This document shows, one piece after another, positions 1 to 11,084 of a stretch of 64,000 bases of DNA (position 1 is the stretch's first letter; each line of letters begins with the position of its first letter). Under the pieces are notes generated by a model. The model saw nothing but the letters and a program-made list of their open reading frames with translations, made no database searches and was not told the origin of the DNA. The stretch lies in contig OY757014.1 in the NCBI GenBank assembly GCA_963580285.1, positions 20,500,088-20,564,087 on the forward strand. Direction: 5' to 3'. The position numbers and the translations under genes were made by a program. The stretch comes from Lucinisca nassula (Eukaryota; Mollusca; Bivalvia; Lucinida; Lucinidae).

Positions 1-70
1 TAAACGTAAATCACGTGCTTTTAAAACAAACAAAACAAACAATACCAGGCTGAAATGACTGTCCATAATC

Positions 71-283
71 AACTAGACCCTAATGGAGACATCACTAGCG
101 GAAAGCCAAAAGGCCAGTTACTTTCCCATACAATGGCCAATTGGCTATCCAAATCAAAATAATATAAGTGATACACACACTCAAATGCAGGCCATTACAA
201 AAATAAACCACGACAGAAGAACCGCCTTGGAACGGTCAGTGAAACGGATTCCACTGAGGGGCTTAAATCGATTTTACGTGGCT
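71..283 (-). mobile_element. PLE 3'-tail fragment inverted inside copy A
   Basis: This is the inverse of the tail seen at 38456-38716 and elsewhere; it includes the segment that reads GGAAAGCC on the plus strand. The outer end of the tail (the GAAGTGAAGGCAATGATC part) is missing, so this copy lost its 3' terminus when it was joined to copy A. Confidence 0.7.
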
Positions 284-519
284 TTGAAGGATCAGGGAAA
301 TATCAGTTTTTTGTCTGTAAAAATTCTAATGACGTTTTAAACAAATTAAAATCCAGACATTTTCATGCTTTAAGTCTATCTACTTATGTTTTTCCACCCT
401 TTACACTACATATCCTCACAATCTTATTAAAACAAAAACTTATTGATTTAATTGAATGGACATTTCATAGGGAAGAATCCCTCTATCTTGCTTGTAATGT
501 TAGAAATGCTTGTTCTTTT

Positions 520-1200
520 AATTTCTGAATAGCATAAAATTACACTTTATGGTCATGTCAGAATGTGTGTGAAGCTCTCATCTTTCTACTTGACAATATT
601 TACATAGGATTTGGGACGAAGTTATTTACACAAATTGTCGGTATTCCGATGGGTTCAAATTGCGCAACCCTTGTGGCTAATCTGTTCTTGTTTTGTTATG
701 AAAGAGACTTCATGGTCTCCCTTTCCGTTGAAAGCCAATCTGAAATCATTGAAGCCTTTAGCTCGACTTCTAGATATTTGGATGATTTATTAAATATTGG
801 CAATACCTATTACGATGGTTTGATCAGTCAATTTTACCCCCAAGAACTTGAGGTAAATAAAGCAAATTCTTCTGATACCGAGGTCCCATTTTTGGATTTA
901 CATCTTTTTATTATAGGTGGGTTTGTGTCTTACAAATTTATGATACACGCGATGATTTTGATTTTGTAGCTAGTAAATTTTCCTTTCTTGGATGGTGATG
1001 TTCCTCTTGCGACATCGAATGGCGTTTATATTTTGCAATTAATTCGATTTGCCAGTGTCTAGTCATGTAACTTTCTTCAACACTCGTAATAAATTGTCAA
1101 CTGCTAAACTTCTTAATCAGGTTTATCGGTTTCATAAACTACGCAAACCTTTTTAAAATTTTATAGACGTCATTCCAATTTAATTTCAAAATTCAATGTT
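520..1200 (+). pseudogene. Broken PLE reverse transcriptase (motifs B, C and C-terminal region)
   Basis: The frame opening at 565 encodes 134 residues of a PLE reverse transcriptase. Motif B reads GIPMGSNC (from nt 640). The catalytic motif C is SRYLDDLL, with the two Asp codons at 781-786. The YERDFM and EVPFLDLHL segments are typical of PLE RTs. The frame stays readable upstream of 565 as YTLWSCQNV, so the ATG at 565 is internal and not a real start. The frame is lost at about 960, and the remaining C-terminal part (FLDGDVP, FNTRNKLSTAKLLNQ) continues in other frames to about 1200. Upstream of motif B there are several stops. The copy is inactive. Confidence 0.85.
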
Positions 1201-1424
1201 GGACAGATCCAACGTTTTGACACGTGACCTTGTTTACATGCCATTGCGAATGCGCAAAATTACTTTTCCTTTTGGTAACGATCTTTCGTGGTTGGCAAAA
1301 AGCCACTGGTTCCATATAAACACATTGTTAATAGGTTTAATATTACGGGCATATTTCAGTTGAATGCCACAGACTACCGGTCGAATTGCACTTTAAATGA
1401 GTAGATAAATATATTTTAGGGTTC

Positions 1425-1730
1425 TGGCCCCCGCCTATAGGGGCTTGAAGAAATATATGGGCTGCATGATGCTTCCACGCAGAGCTGAATCCGGCCCGCA
1501 CACTAGTACTGGTAAAACGCTTAGAGGATCTAAGCCTGTCCAGGAACCGCGGTGCGAGGCGGACCGTCCATACGAATAAACCCTATCGGTTTCATTGGGC
1601 AACAGGGCTTGAGATGTCATTTCATCTTAATGTCGGGTAAAAGTCCCACAAAACTGGAAGCAACGTCTCCAAAATGACATTTACAGTGTTGACGGGGACG
1701 TTAAACCTCAGATCAAACAAACAAAAAACA
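1425..1730 (+). mobile_element. SINE (family 1), full length with target duplication
   Basis: The element starts with a short GC-rich hairpin (GCCCCCGCCTATAGGGGC) and ends in GACGGGGACGTTAAACCTC followed by an (ACAAA)-rich tail. It is flanked by a 14-bp direct repeat, ATATTTTAGGGTTC at 1411-1424 and ATATTTTAGAGTTC at 1731-1744, with one mismatch. The A-rich tail, target duplication and several 5'-truncated copies elsewhere in the window identify it as a SINE. I see no clear A/B box at its head, so the class of its promoter is not settled. Confidence 0.8.
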
Positions 1731-1744
1731 ATATTTTAGAGTTC

Positions 1745-2084
1745 ATTCATGCATCTTCCGCGTTTATTCATTCGTTTTGCGCATTTTTTATTACAAATAA
1801 TTAAGACCGTTCCGCTTTGTTACCTGCATAATTTTAACAGGTAATTTAATCATCAAAATATCCTCAAATCTTCTAGAAACCAATAATTACTAGCTAAGAC
1901 ATGTCCATTATAAAAGTATAAAGGTTAATTTTATCCTTTCGGTTCCAAACAAAATACAAGTTTAGAGAAAATAACATCGCATTTACAATGGCGATAAACG
2001 GCCAAAGACGTTTTTGCCAACCACCGGTAAGTCCCGGCAAATAGTATTATTGAGTGATGCCATAGTGTTTGGATGTTTGGATTT
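1745..2084 (+). other. Unassigned stretch; possible short first exon at 1988-2026
   Basis: No repeat family recognised. An ATG at 1988 in good context (ACAATGGCG) opens 13 codons and runs directly into CCG/GTAAGT, a strong splice donor at 2027. That could be a first coding exon, but such a short frame plus a donor is expected by chance fairly often, and no downstream partner exon is visible. The neighbouring stretch 1204-1410 shows nothing recognisable. Confidence 0.15.
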
Positions 2085-2869
2085 GAATATCTATATTGCT
2101 TTTGAAATTAGGATGAAAACAAAAGACGAAAAAGGCTGATTTTTTAGTTTTTCAAAAGGACATAACTTTCAGAGTAGTATAGCTACTGTTTAGCCACTTG
2201 CCATAAAATTGTGTCATGTTATTGTGATCTTACGTTTAAAGATTTAAAAAGTGATGCGTTTGAATGTTTGGAAGTTATAAAGAAAAAACATGAAAAATGT
2301 TGGTGGACAGATGGTCAGATGGACAGATGGACATACAGATGGACGGACGGACAGACAGGACATTATTATAGGGCAACTATCGATAACTAAAGGAAGTTTC
2401 ATTTGAATATCTAAAGCGGTTTTGAAATAAAGATGAAAACAAGACGAAAAAAGCTGAATTTTTAGGTTTTCAAAGGGCAATAACTCTGAGAGTGTTGAAG
2501 CTACAGTTATGTAACATGCCATGAAATTGTGTAATAATAATGTGACCATATATTCAAAGTTTGAAGTTGATATGTTTGGCAGTTTGTGAGTTATTAAGAA
2601 AAACATGAAACATGTGGACATTTTAAAGTTTTTCAAAGGGCCATAACTGTGAGATTATTGTAGCGAGGGTTACGTAACTTGTCACGAAATTGTGTAATGA
2701 TATTGTGACCTTATATCTAAAGTTTGAAGTTGATGCATTTGACGATTTGTCAGGTCATTTGGATATCTATATTGGTTTTGAAATTAAGATAAAAACAAAA
2801 GACGAAAAAGGCTGATTTTTATAGTTTTTCAAAAGGCCATAACTTTCAGAGTATTATAGCTGCAGTTTA

Positions 2870-4093
2870 TACCCCCATTCCACTAGGCGACGATTCCGCT
2901 ACGCTTCAAATGTTTGGTCAAATCGCCATGGATCGTAGCAGAATCGCCAACAGCGCAACAGAAGCGTGATGAGTGTAGTAGAAGCGCATCGGAAGCTTCA
3001 TGATCGCCACCTCACGGCGCTTGTTTTGACCCTGCTCAAAATTTACGTAGCGGAAGCGCCGAGCAGATGAAGCGCAACAGAAGCGTAGTAAAAGGGTAGC
3101 GAGAAATTCATGAGCGCAGCCGTATCGTAACAGAATCGCCAGGATCGTAGCAAGCGCGTAGTCACATCGTATCGACAGCGCGAAGAAATTTGTCCACGAT
3201 CTAGCTACGCTTCTGCTACGTTCACTGCGATCACGCTACGCTACATGCGCCCAGGCTACGATCCTGGCGATTCCGCGGCGACTAAACAATTTGCGAAAAC
3301 CTAACTACTACGCTTCCGCTACGCTTCCACTACGGTCTTGGCGACATGGTTGCGTTCCCTCCACGTTCATGCCACGCTCTTGGCGACTGAACTGCGCTCA
3401 TGACGTTTCGCTCCTCGACGTTGGCGATCAGTATAAAAGTAACACGCTTTCATTGCAAATTTCATTCTTTGCTGACGTTCCGAACTGTTCACAGGTAATG
3501 CAAGATGACATCCTCAGCTCTCTCATTAACTGGTCATAGTGTCCAAACTGGAGCCTTCGGTCTGCAAACAACCAAGGACGGACCCAGAACCTTTTTGCCC
3601 TCCTTCTTCGTCTGGCTTGGATCTCCAACCCTATAAGTCTATGGTTCATAACAGCCAGCTGAAGCATGGCCACTGGAACTACACGATCCATACCCTTAGA
3701 CGGTGGGTTTTCAACTGCTGCTTTTCCGTTTTTATTGTCAACTTTATACAGAAATCGTCTAAAAGCGCAACAGCAGCGCAGCTACCGCGCCTTGTTCGTA
3801 GTAACATCGCATCTACATCGCCGATAGCGTAGACTAAGCGTAGCCTGATCTCCTTCGTCGTAGCGAAAGCGTAGTAGAAACGCCAAGAAGAGGCCCAAAG
3901 CGCCACGGAAGCGCAACAGTATCGCAGCATGAGCATGACCATCGCAGCGACATCGCAGTAGAAGCGTACTGGAATCGTAGTAGAAACGCAGAAGTTCCAA
4001 AAAGTGTCATATGTCGGCGCTTCTACGGCGATTTGAAGAAGCGCCATGATCGCCATGAGCGCAGCGGCATCGCCGTCTAGTGGAATGGGGGTA
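2870..4093. mobile_element. PIF/Harbinger-type deletion derivative, 1224 bp
   Basis: Terminal inverted repeats start TACCCCCATTCCACTAG at both ends (17 identical bases, then about 20 more at roughly 80-85% identity). A 3-bp target duplication TTA (2867-2869 and 4094-4096) flanks it, and the empty site is visible in the tandem neighbour unit. PIF/Harbinger elements make 3-bp TWA duplications. Both subterminal regions (2880-3430 and 3760-4090) are packed with degenerate GCTACGCTTC/GGCGATTCCGC words in opposite orientation. The middle holds a transposase fragment on the minus strand. The element is too short to encode a transposase and would depend on a relative. Confidence 0.8.
3428..3691 (-). 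pseudogene. N-terminal fragment of a Harbinger (HARBI1/ALP1-like) nuclease gene
   Basis: An 87-residue frame contains an Arg-rich run followed by RFWVRPWL, then RRLQFGHYDQLMRELR. The pattern RRRR-x-FWVRPWL...G-x-Y-x-x-L-x-x-EL is characteristic of the start of HARBI1/ALP1-like DDE nucleases of PIF/Harbinger elements. After LMRELR the similarity stops and the rest of the catalytic domain (the DDE residues) is absent, so this is a remnant left by internal deletion. Its position inside a TTA-flanked inverted-repeat element supports the assignment independently. Confidence 0.7.
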
Positions 4094-5894
4094 TTAGTCA
4101 TTTGCAATGAAATCGTATAATGTTGTTGTTATCTTACGTTTAAAGATTTAAAAATTGATGCGTTTGAAGGTTTGTAAAGTATAAAGAAACAAGAGGACCG
4201 AGCTGGTCCTGTATCGCTCACCTGCGCTAACAGATTCAAATTTTCAGGAAGTGCCAACCTTTACTGAAGGATTAATTGGACGACAATGTGATGACATGGT
4301 GAAGATTTTCTGCAATCAATTGGAATGTAACTCTATGATAAATCGGCTGACCTCACCGGTTTTTAAACTTATTCAAGCTTTTATTCCTGACTTGCTTATA
4401 ATTGTCTAACTTTCAAGAAGATCCGATATAAACTGAAGGGGCTATGGTGATGACAAGGTCAAAAATAAGCAATTAACTGCTGCAATCAAAGGGATGTTAC
4501 TCTTTGATAAATAGCCAAACCTCACGAGTTTTCAAACTCCTCTGAGCTATTCTGCCTGACTTACTTGTTTGTAAGTTTCATGAAAATCCGATCAAAACTG
4601 AAGGGGCAGCAGTGATGAAAAGGTCGAAAATAGCCATTTTCAGCCAAGCTGGGAACATAAGTCGATGCTTAATTGACTGGCGTTGCTAGTTTTCAAACTT
4701 GTCTGTGCTTATATCTCTAACTTACTAACATATACATTTCAAGAATATCCGATGAAAACTAAAGAAGTACACTGAAAAAAGTCATTCTCTGCAATCCAAG
4801 GGATGTTACTCTATGATAATTAGGCTGACCTCATCAGTTAACGAACTCATCCATTTTATCCCTGACTTACTAGCATGTAAGTTTCAAGAAGATCCAATAA
4901 AATTGAAGGAGCTGTCAAAAATAGGCATTTTCTGTAATTTAGGGGGACAAAACTCTCTGGAATATAGGCTGACCTCACCAATTGTTTAATTCTGCCGAGG
5001 TCTTATCCCTTACTTATAAGTTTCAAGACAATCCCACGAAAAGTGAAGGGGACTATGGTGATGACAAGGTCAAAAATAGGCATTTTCAGCAGTAAAGGGT
5101 ATGTTATTCTATGCTGATAAGGTAACACGTCAGTTTTCGAACTCATCCAAGCTTTTATCTCTGACTTACTTGTTTGTAAGTTTCAAGAAGATCCGATCAA
5201 AACTGAAGGGGCTTGGGTGATGACAAGGTATAAACTAAGCATTTTCAGCAAAATAGTGGACATAACTCATAACCGACATCGCCTTCGAACTTCTCCAAGA
5301 TTTTTACCTCAACTTATTTGTATGCAAGTTTCAGGAAGATCCGATCAAAACTAAAAGGGCTCGTTGATGGCAACTGAAGGGGCTAAGTTGATGATAAGGT
5401 AAAGAATCAGCATTTTCAGCAATCAAAGGGACGTAACTTTATGATAAATGGGCCGACTTGGCCGGTATTCGAACTCATCTGAGGTTTTATCCCGAGCCAC
5501 CTTACATATACAGTTCAGAAAGATTCGATCAAAACTGAAAGGGCAACGGTGACGACAAGATCAAAAATCGACATTTTCAACAATCAAAGGGACGTTACTC
5601 TAAGGTAAATGGGCCGACCCGGCTGGTTTTCGAACTCTCCCGAGGTATTATCACGAGCCACCTTACATATTAGTTTCAGAAAGATCCGATCAAAACTGAA
5701 GGGGTTACGGTGATGACAAGGTCAAAAATTGACATTTTCAGCAATCAAAGGGACGTAACTCTATGATTAATGGGCCAACTTGGCCGGTTTTCGAACTTAT
5801 CCGAGATTTAATATCCAGCCTCCTTACACATAAGTTTCAAAAAGATCTGATCAAAACTGAATGCGCTACAGTGATGTCAAGCATTTTCCCATTG

Positions 5895-6255
5895 TAATTT
5901 ATGTTCTATAAAACGGTTATCCTTTGGAAACAAGGAATACACCACAGAAGTGAAAAATATGGAGTGTACATGTTTTCTGGGCCAGACTAGCTAGTTTCGG
6001 CCAATTAGGCCTCATCAGTGACCCTCAGATATTTTCAAAATTCCACAATGGAATCGATGATCCCAAAGGACAAGAAAATATAATCTACACTATGATGTAG
6101 GGCAGGGAGACGTTTTACCGCCACCACACATTCCCACACACCAGCTGTAGTGAAGTTAAATATGTTCTATAAAAGGGTTATCCTTTGGAAGCAAGGAATG
6201 CACCACAGAAGTGAAAAATATGGAGTGTACATGTTTTCTGGGCCAGACTAGCTAG
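5895..6255 (-). mobile_element. Retrozyme (hammerhead repeat), 1.4 monomers in tandem
   Basis: The phrase ATGTTCTATAAAA recurs at 5901 and 6162, giving a 261-bp head-to-tail period; the second copy is partial. The sequence reads on the minus strand. The first copy carries a full hammerhead (5979-6024). The second stops at 6254, immediately after the palindromic stem-III sequence CTAGCTAG, which means inside the ribozyme. Short, non-coding, tandemly arranged units bounded by type I hammerheads match metazoan retrozymes, which produce small circular RNAs. Confidence 0.7.
5979..6024 (-). ncRNA. Hammerhead ribozyme, intact core
   Basis: Read on the minus strand: GGGTCA (stem I), CTGATGA (core), GGCC-TAATT-GGCC (stem II), GAAA (core), CTAGCTAG (self-complementary stem III), TC (cleavage site), TGGCCC (stem I). 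Stem I pairs over 6 bp with one G-U; stem II is 4 bp of G-C. All invariant core bases are present. Cleavage is predicted between plus-strand positions 5985 and 5984. The very short palindromic stem III suggests action as a dimer, as in other animal type I hammerheads. Confidence 0.85.
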
Positions 6256-6633
6256 TAAGTCTATGGGACTTTGTGAATGCCATAGCAACCAAAGTTTTCA
6301 TGCGATTTCGAAGAAAAGCTTATATCATCAAAAATTCCCCTCCAGAGGCATGCTACAGATGAGAAATGATTGAGATCAGCTTACAGGCTGCAGAGATATA
6401 GCTGCTCAAAAGTGTGGTCGGAGGGACGGACGACCCACTTTTCTATAAGCTCCCCTGGAGCTTCGGCCCAGGTGAGCTAAAACATGAAAAATGTTGATGG
6501 ACAGACGGTCAGATGGACAGATTGACGGACGGACAGACAGCCATGGCATTAATATAGGGCAACTGTCAACAACTAAAGGAAGTTTAATTTGAATATCTAT
6601 AGCGGTTTTGACATAAACATGAAACAAGAGTTG

Positions 6634-8385
6634 ACAGAGCAACATAGCTCGCCTTTGGGGGCCTAAGTTGGATGGGGGCAAGTTATCAAAAATAAATTTT
6701 TCTTCTGTAAAACAGATCAATAGACTGCGGCAATAGGTGGTACCCCTAAGAACCACTGAAGAAGAAATTTTGTTTAAAGTGTTTTTATTTGAAAAAAAAA
6801 ATCCAGTTTTGCAGGTTTTGCCATAACAAAGCCACTTTCTTATGTCAAAGAGCTAAACAGACTGAAGCAAATGAAAGAGAACCAAAAAGTACAGCCTGTA
6901 ATGCAAAAGCCACAGTGACCCTCAGCCTAGGACCCTGAAGGTCGAACTTGCTTGAGGCATTATCTAATGCAACATTTGTGTGACTTAAAAACACATCAAT
7001 AAATGCGATGACAAAGTTTCCTAATAATAGCCACACTGACCTTGACCTTAAGGTCAGGATCCTGAAAGTATAACTCGCTCGAGATATTATTATATGCAAC
7101 ATTTGTGTCTACTTATATCAAAATCCATCAATAAATGTAGGTGCTAGAGCAATGGCAAAGATTTTCTAAAATAGCCATAGTGACCTTGACCTTTAGCTCT
7201 GGACACTGAAAGTCCTATTCACTAGAGATATCCCCATTCCTAACATGTGTGTGAAGATATATTAAAATCCATCAATTAATGCAGAGGCCAGAGCAATGAC
7301 AAAGTTTTTCTAAAAATAGCCACAGTGACCTTGCCCTTCAGCCCCGGACCTTGAAAGTCAAACTTGCTCGAGATATCATCATACCGGAAACATTTGTGTG
7401 AAGTTATATTAAAATCCATCAATAAATGCAGGAACTAGAGCCATGACTAAGTTTTTCCACATTGACCTTGACCTTGAGCCCTGGACCCTGAAAGTCCAAC
7501 TCGTTAGAGATAGAATCAAACCCAGCACGTGTTTGAAGTTATATTAAAATCCATCAATAAAAGCAGGGGCTAGAGCAATGACAATGTATTTCTAAAATAG
7601 CCACAGTGACCTTGACCTTCAGCCCTGGACTCTGAAAGTAGAACTTGCTCGAGATATCATGATACCCAACATTTGTGTGAAGTTATATATAATTCAATCA
7701 ATAAATGTAGGCACTAGAGTCATGACTAATTTTTTTCTAAAAATAGCCTCATTGACCTTGATCTTTAGCCCTGGACCCTGAAAGTAAAACTCGTTAGAGA
7801 AAGCATCATACCCAACACGTGTTTGAAGTTATATTAAAATCCGTCAATAAAAGCAGGGGCTAGAACAATGACAGTGTTTTTCTAAAATAGCCACAGTGAC
7901 CTTGACCTTCAGCCCTGGACCCTGAAAGTCGAACTTGCTCGAGATATCATCATACCCAACATTTGTGTGAAGTTATATTTAAATCCATCAATAAATGTAG
8001 GCACTAGAGCCATGACAAAGTGTTTTATAAAAATAGCCACAGTGTCCTTGCGGCCCGGACCCTAAAAATTGAATTCGCTTGAGATATCATTATACCCAAC
8101 CTTTGAGTGAAGTTATATTAAATTCCAGCTATACATGTAAGCGCTAGAGCGATGACAAGATTTTCTAAAAATAGCCACAGTGACCTTGACCTTGAGCCCC
8201 AGTCCTTGAACTTGAGCCCCGTACCCTGAAAGTCAAAGTCGCTTGAGATATCATACCCAACATTTGTGTGAAGTTATATTAACAACCATCAATAAATGAA
8301 GGCACTGGAGCGATGATAAAGTTTTTCTAAAAATAGCTACATTGACCTTAACCTTGAGCCCCGGACGCTGAAAGTCGAACTCGCT
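6634..8385 (+). mobile_element. Pearl/HINE-like element with ~160-bp tandem core
   Basis: It begins directly next to the previous tandem repeat with CAAGAGTTGACAGAGC and continues as at least nine degenerate units carrying CCACAGTGACCTTGACC, CCTGAAAGTC and ATCCATCAATAAATG. The units break off near 8385 and no terminal hairpin is seen, so the right end is lost. The minus-strand frame at 6845-7102 lies inside these units and is not a gene. Confidence 0.55.
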
Positions 8386-8639
8386 GTGTTTTTAAAAGAA
8401 AATAATAATAATAATAAAAAAATATCCTACACCGAGAGTCCTGAGCTCTATCAACTACACTAAACAGAGCTTGCAGGTAAACTTTAACATTAGGAAATAA
8501 GGGAGGTAATACAGAGCAAATAATTAACATCTAATAAAAGGCCAATTTAAGCAAAAAAAAAAAAAAAACAGTAAAATGAAGTACAATGATTCACCTTATT
8601 TGCATTACCTGCTGGTTCCTAGTCTGAAGGTTATCAGTG
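8386..8639. other. Low-complexity and unassigned sequence
   Basis: A short (AAT)n run near 8400 and an A-run near 8556 are visible. Nothing else is recognised. Confidence 0.4.
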
Positions 8640-8709
8640 TTGGAAAAACAGGTAACCAGACCCCCCTGACCTTTAAAGGTCAGGGGGGTCTGGTTACCTG
8701 TTTTTCCAA
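8640..8709. repeat. 70-bp perfect palindrome without a loop
   Basis: The arm 8640-8674 (starting TTGGAAAAACAGG) is the exact reverse complement of 8675-8709. The centre is CCTTT/AAAGG and there are no mismatches in 35 bp. The symmetry stops abruptly at both ends. Old foldback MITEs in this window show mismatches and a loop, so this one is either very young, kept perfect by gene conversion, or an assembly/cloning artefact. Confidence 0.95.
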
Positions 8710-11084
8710 TATTGACAATGTGCAAGCTGGGAGCCAGCAAATAATGCAAATATGGTGAATAGTGTTAAATATTGATTTTACCAATTGTTGGTTTGGTCGC
8801 CATGAGGCGGGCAAACCGGGTCTAATGACCAGATTGTAACTGTTCCATGGAGGGGCACGTGACGCGAACAACCAATCAGCTTTAACGATGATGCAATGCT
8901 ATACTGCGGTTACAGGAAACAGCCTGTCTGAATAGCGAAACCCTGTCAATCCGCACGTGATTAGAAGTTATAAATATCACTTATGCAGTGCAGAACCGTT
9001 TGATCTATAAATAAGTCAGTGTGTGCAGGGGGTCTTTGAATGCGAGTTTATCATCCAGTTACAAGTTGTCATTAATGACATTTACACCTATTGAACTATC
9101 ACTATTCCCTTTAAAATGGGCGAGTCAATTTGTGATCTCAGGAATAACAGAACTTGATTTGTTTGGAGCAAATTCTTTGCTTAAGAGTAGCCCATATCTA
9201 GGAAAAAGAGGATTTATCAAAGAATTTCCTTATAGTCTGTAATATTTTTTTTGTTCCGGCTACACCGCAGCAGACAAAGTCCAGCTACATGTATATATGG
9301 GATGTGATGTTGAAACCCGCACGTGCAGCTACCCAGTGGAGCTAGGCGCATAAATACTTACCCCCCCCCCCCCCCCCACACACACACACCTATATTGTTT
9401 AAGCGCATAGTGAAGCCTCAGGCGAGACTGCGCAGTGTTGTTTGTGTGTTCTCTGTTTACTAACAAGCAGTCTCAAATCAGCGTAAGCCGGGGGCATGTA
9501 GCAATTCAATGCCAATCACAGTAGTCCGGTGAAGACTGATTAGACTGTGCGGATGCAAAACCACCATGTTATTTAGATAGGCAAGTAACAAGAAACAGAA
9601 AATGCGGACATCATACACAAATTTAACATGTGCATGTGTGATCTTCACTTTGTGCGCCTTGAAACGTTTCAAACCTCTTGAACATTGAAGACACAATCCC
9701 GATTGCACAACTGCGCAGACTTATCAGTCTTTTCTGTACTTGGTAGCTTAGAATGTGTTTGTAACGTCGCAAGCAGATTTGGCCGGTTAAATGTACACGC
9801 CGTCGTTTTAAGCCGGTGCACGGCGAAAAAAAAAACCGTTTCAAACGAAGGACCAGATTAGCCTGCGCATCTAGCCAATGTGGCCATAGTTTTCACCTGT
9901 TGTTCTTTGAATAGCACAGAGGCCATGGTAGGCACATACGAACAACGAAGACTGTTCAGACTGCATGCATGTGCAAGCTGACCCGAGTCTTCCCCCCACA
10001 CCGAATATGACTTATTTTCTTAATCATGTTCCCCGAAATTACTTCCACCGTGAAATAAATGGGCTTCTTCACTTGCTCCTCAGAAAACCAGGGTAGCCCA
10101 ACAGGTAACCTGAATTAAACTACCTTTTTGCATGCAACAACCATGAATTTCACTCGCACGTGCTAAAAGACGTTCTGTGTGTGGAAAAAGGCGGGAAACT
10201 CTCAATTAATATTAAAGGGCGCTTCTGCTATCGAAGAGACATTGAATTAATGCCACAGCACATGGAAAAAGGGTAACACTGTCACACAAATAATAATGAA
10301 AGTTGAAGCTACGCTCCAAAGAGTCTGAGAGCAAAGCGAAAACACTTGCATCTGCATGGTGATCCAAGCCTTTGTAGGCCACAATGCTACATCACCGACA
10401 AGGATCAGCCTGCACATCGATGCAATGTGATCAGTCTTTACTGAACCCTTAAATCTTAAGGCTAAATGAAACCCTTTGCCTTGCATACCGGTAGTGGGTG
10501 CGCATGTTCAGTGATTGCAGGTCGTTGAGAAACCAGCGAAGACACATCTTAGCGTACTCATTCATGCACTCCGTCCGATTAGAGTCTTCGCTGATCGCAT
10601 GAGCCTGATGCAGACGATGGGATTTTCACAACATAAATAAGCGAAACTCCTGTGGCTCATCAAGGTTGATCTAAGCACTTGCAGCCTGCGTTTCTCGCAG
10701 TCTGATCAGTATTCGGTGAGGGTATGAACCTTCCATTACCACAGGGCTATCCAAAGTGAGAGAAGCGAAAACCATTTGCCTTACAGAGTGCATGTTAATC
10801 CGAGTCTTTTGATGTCGCACACATTTCGTGCACAGTTTTCTTTTTTTCGTGCGCTAGCTCATATACGACCAGTACGCTGTTGTAATAATAAACCCGGGAA
10901 CGGTCCGAAATGCTTGTTCTGGATGCATTTTTCGGCATTTTTTTTGTGTGTTCGAAATACTAAAAATTCTGATTTCTGAAAAATTTGGGAGTCCGAATTA
11001 AATGGGAAAGTTTTCAGCCACAAATTCGAAATAATTTTGGGTGATCGAACTGCTAGGGTGTTCGAACTAATTGGTCACCTACCG
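8710..11084. other. Unassigned stretch with simple repeats
   Basis: Contains a C-run followed by (CA)n at 9361-9390 and many short patches, but no element ends, no convincing splice structure and no recognisable protein. Frames at 9021-9242, 9478-9844, 10247-10486 and 10776-10979 show no familiar motif and no supporting features. Confidence 0.4.

Larger units (their letters stand above)
1..1203 (+). mobile_element. Penelope-like element (Naiad type), copy A, rearranged and 5'/3' truncated
   Basis: Bases 1-70 match the linker just downstream of the endonuclease region in the long copy at 57.9-62.8 kb. They are followed by an inverted piece of the element's own 3' tail (about 71-283, minus orientation). 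From about 285 the body resumes on the plus strand just before reverse-transcriptase (RT) motif A. Everything between the linker and this point is missing, so the copy has lost the CxC linker and the finger region of the RT. The body ends near 1203 inside the C-terminal RT region (...DLISKFNVG). Inverted and tandem self-insertions of this kind are known for PLEs. The 5' part runs off the window. Confidence 0.75.
4190..6479 (+). mobile_element. Pearl/Helentron-like (HINE) element with tandem-repeat core
   Basis: The left end CAAGAGGACCGAGCTGGTCC contains a hairpin (GGACC/GGTCC) and then GCTCACCTGC. The right end is a hairpin AGCTCCCCTGG...CCAGGTGAGCT ending in CTAA. The core (about 4240-5880) is a degenerate tandem array of roughly 180-bp units with phrases such as AACTGAAGGGGC and AATCAAAGGGACGT. 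Comparison with the uninterrupted tandem neighbour shows a clean insertion into an A-run without obvious target duplication, as expected for Helitron/Helentron transposition. It carries no protein gene. A retrozyme has inserted in its right half. Confidence 0.65.
2085..6633 (+). repeat. Tandem bivalve repeat (two ~0.68-kb units) interrupted by two transposons
   Basis: Unit 1 starts near 2085 and unit 2 near 2762. Both contain the phrases TTTTCAAAAGG-CATAACT, AAAATTGTG and a (GGACAGATGGACA)n stretch. Unit 2 is interrupted twice, at 2870-4093 and 4190-6479. Removing both restores the order seen in unit 1, so unit 1 acts as the empty-site reference. The apparent Ser/Val/Pro/Cys-rich open frames here (for example 2244-2636 and 6406-6756, minus) are translations of the GACGGACGG-type simple repeat, not genes. 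A related fragment lies at 22375-22770. Confidence 0.7.

Noticed and set aside
1988..2026. First coding exon of a host gene
   Set aside because: Listed only as a weak possibility: 13 codons before a donor are too few to separate from chance.
2244..2636. 130-residue minus-strand frame rich in Ser, Val, Cys and Pro
   Set aside because: It is the translation of a GACGGACGGACAG-type simple repeat. The same artefact recurs at 6406-6756 and 22477-22782.
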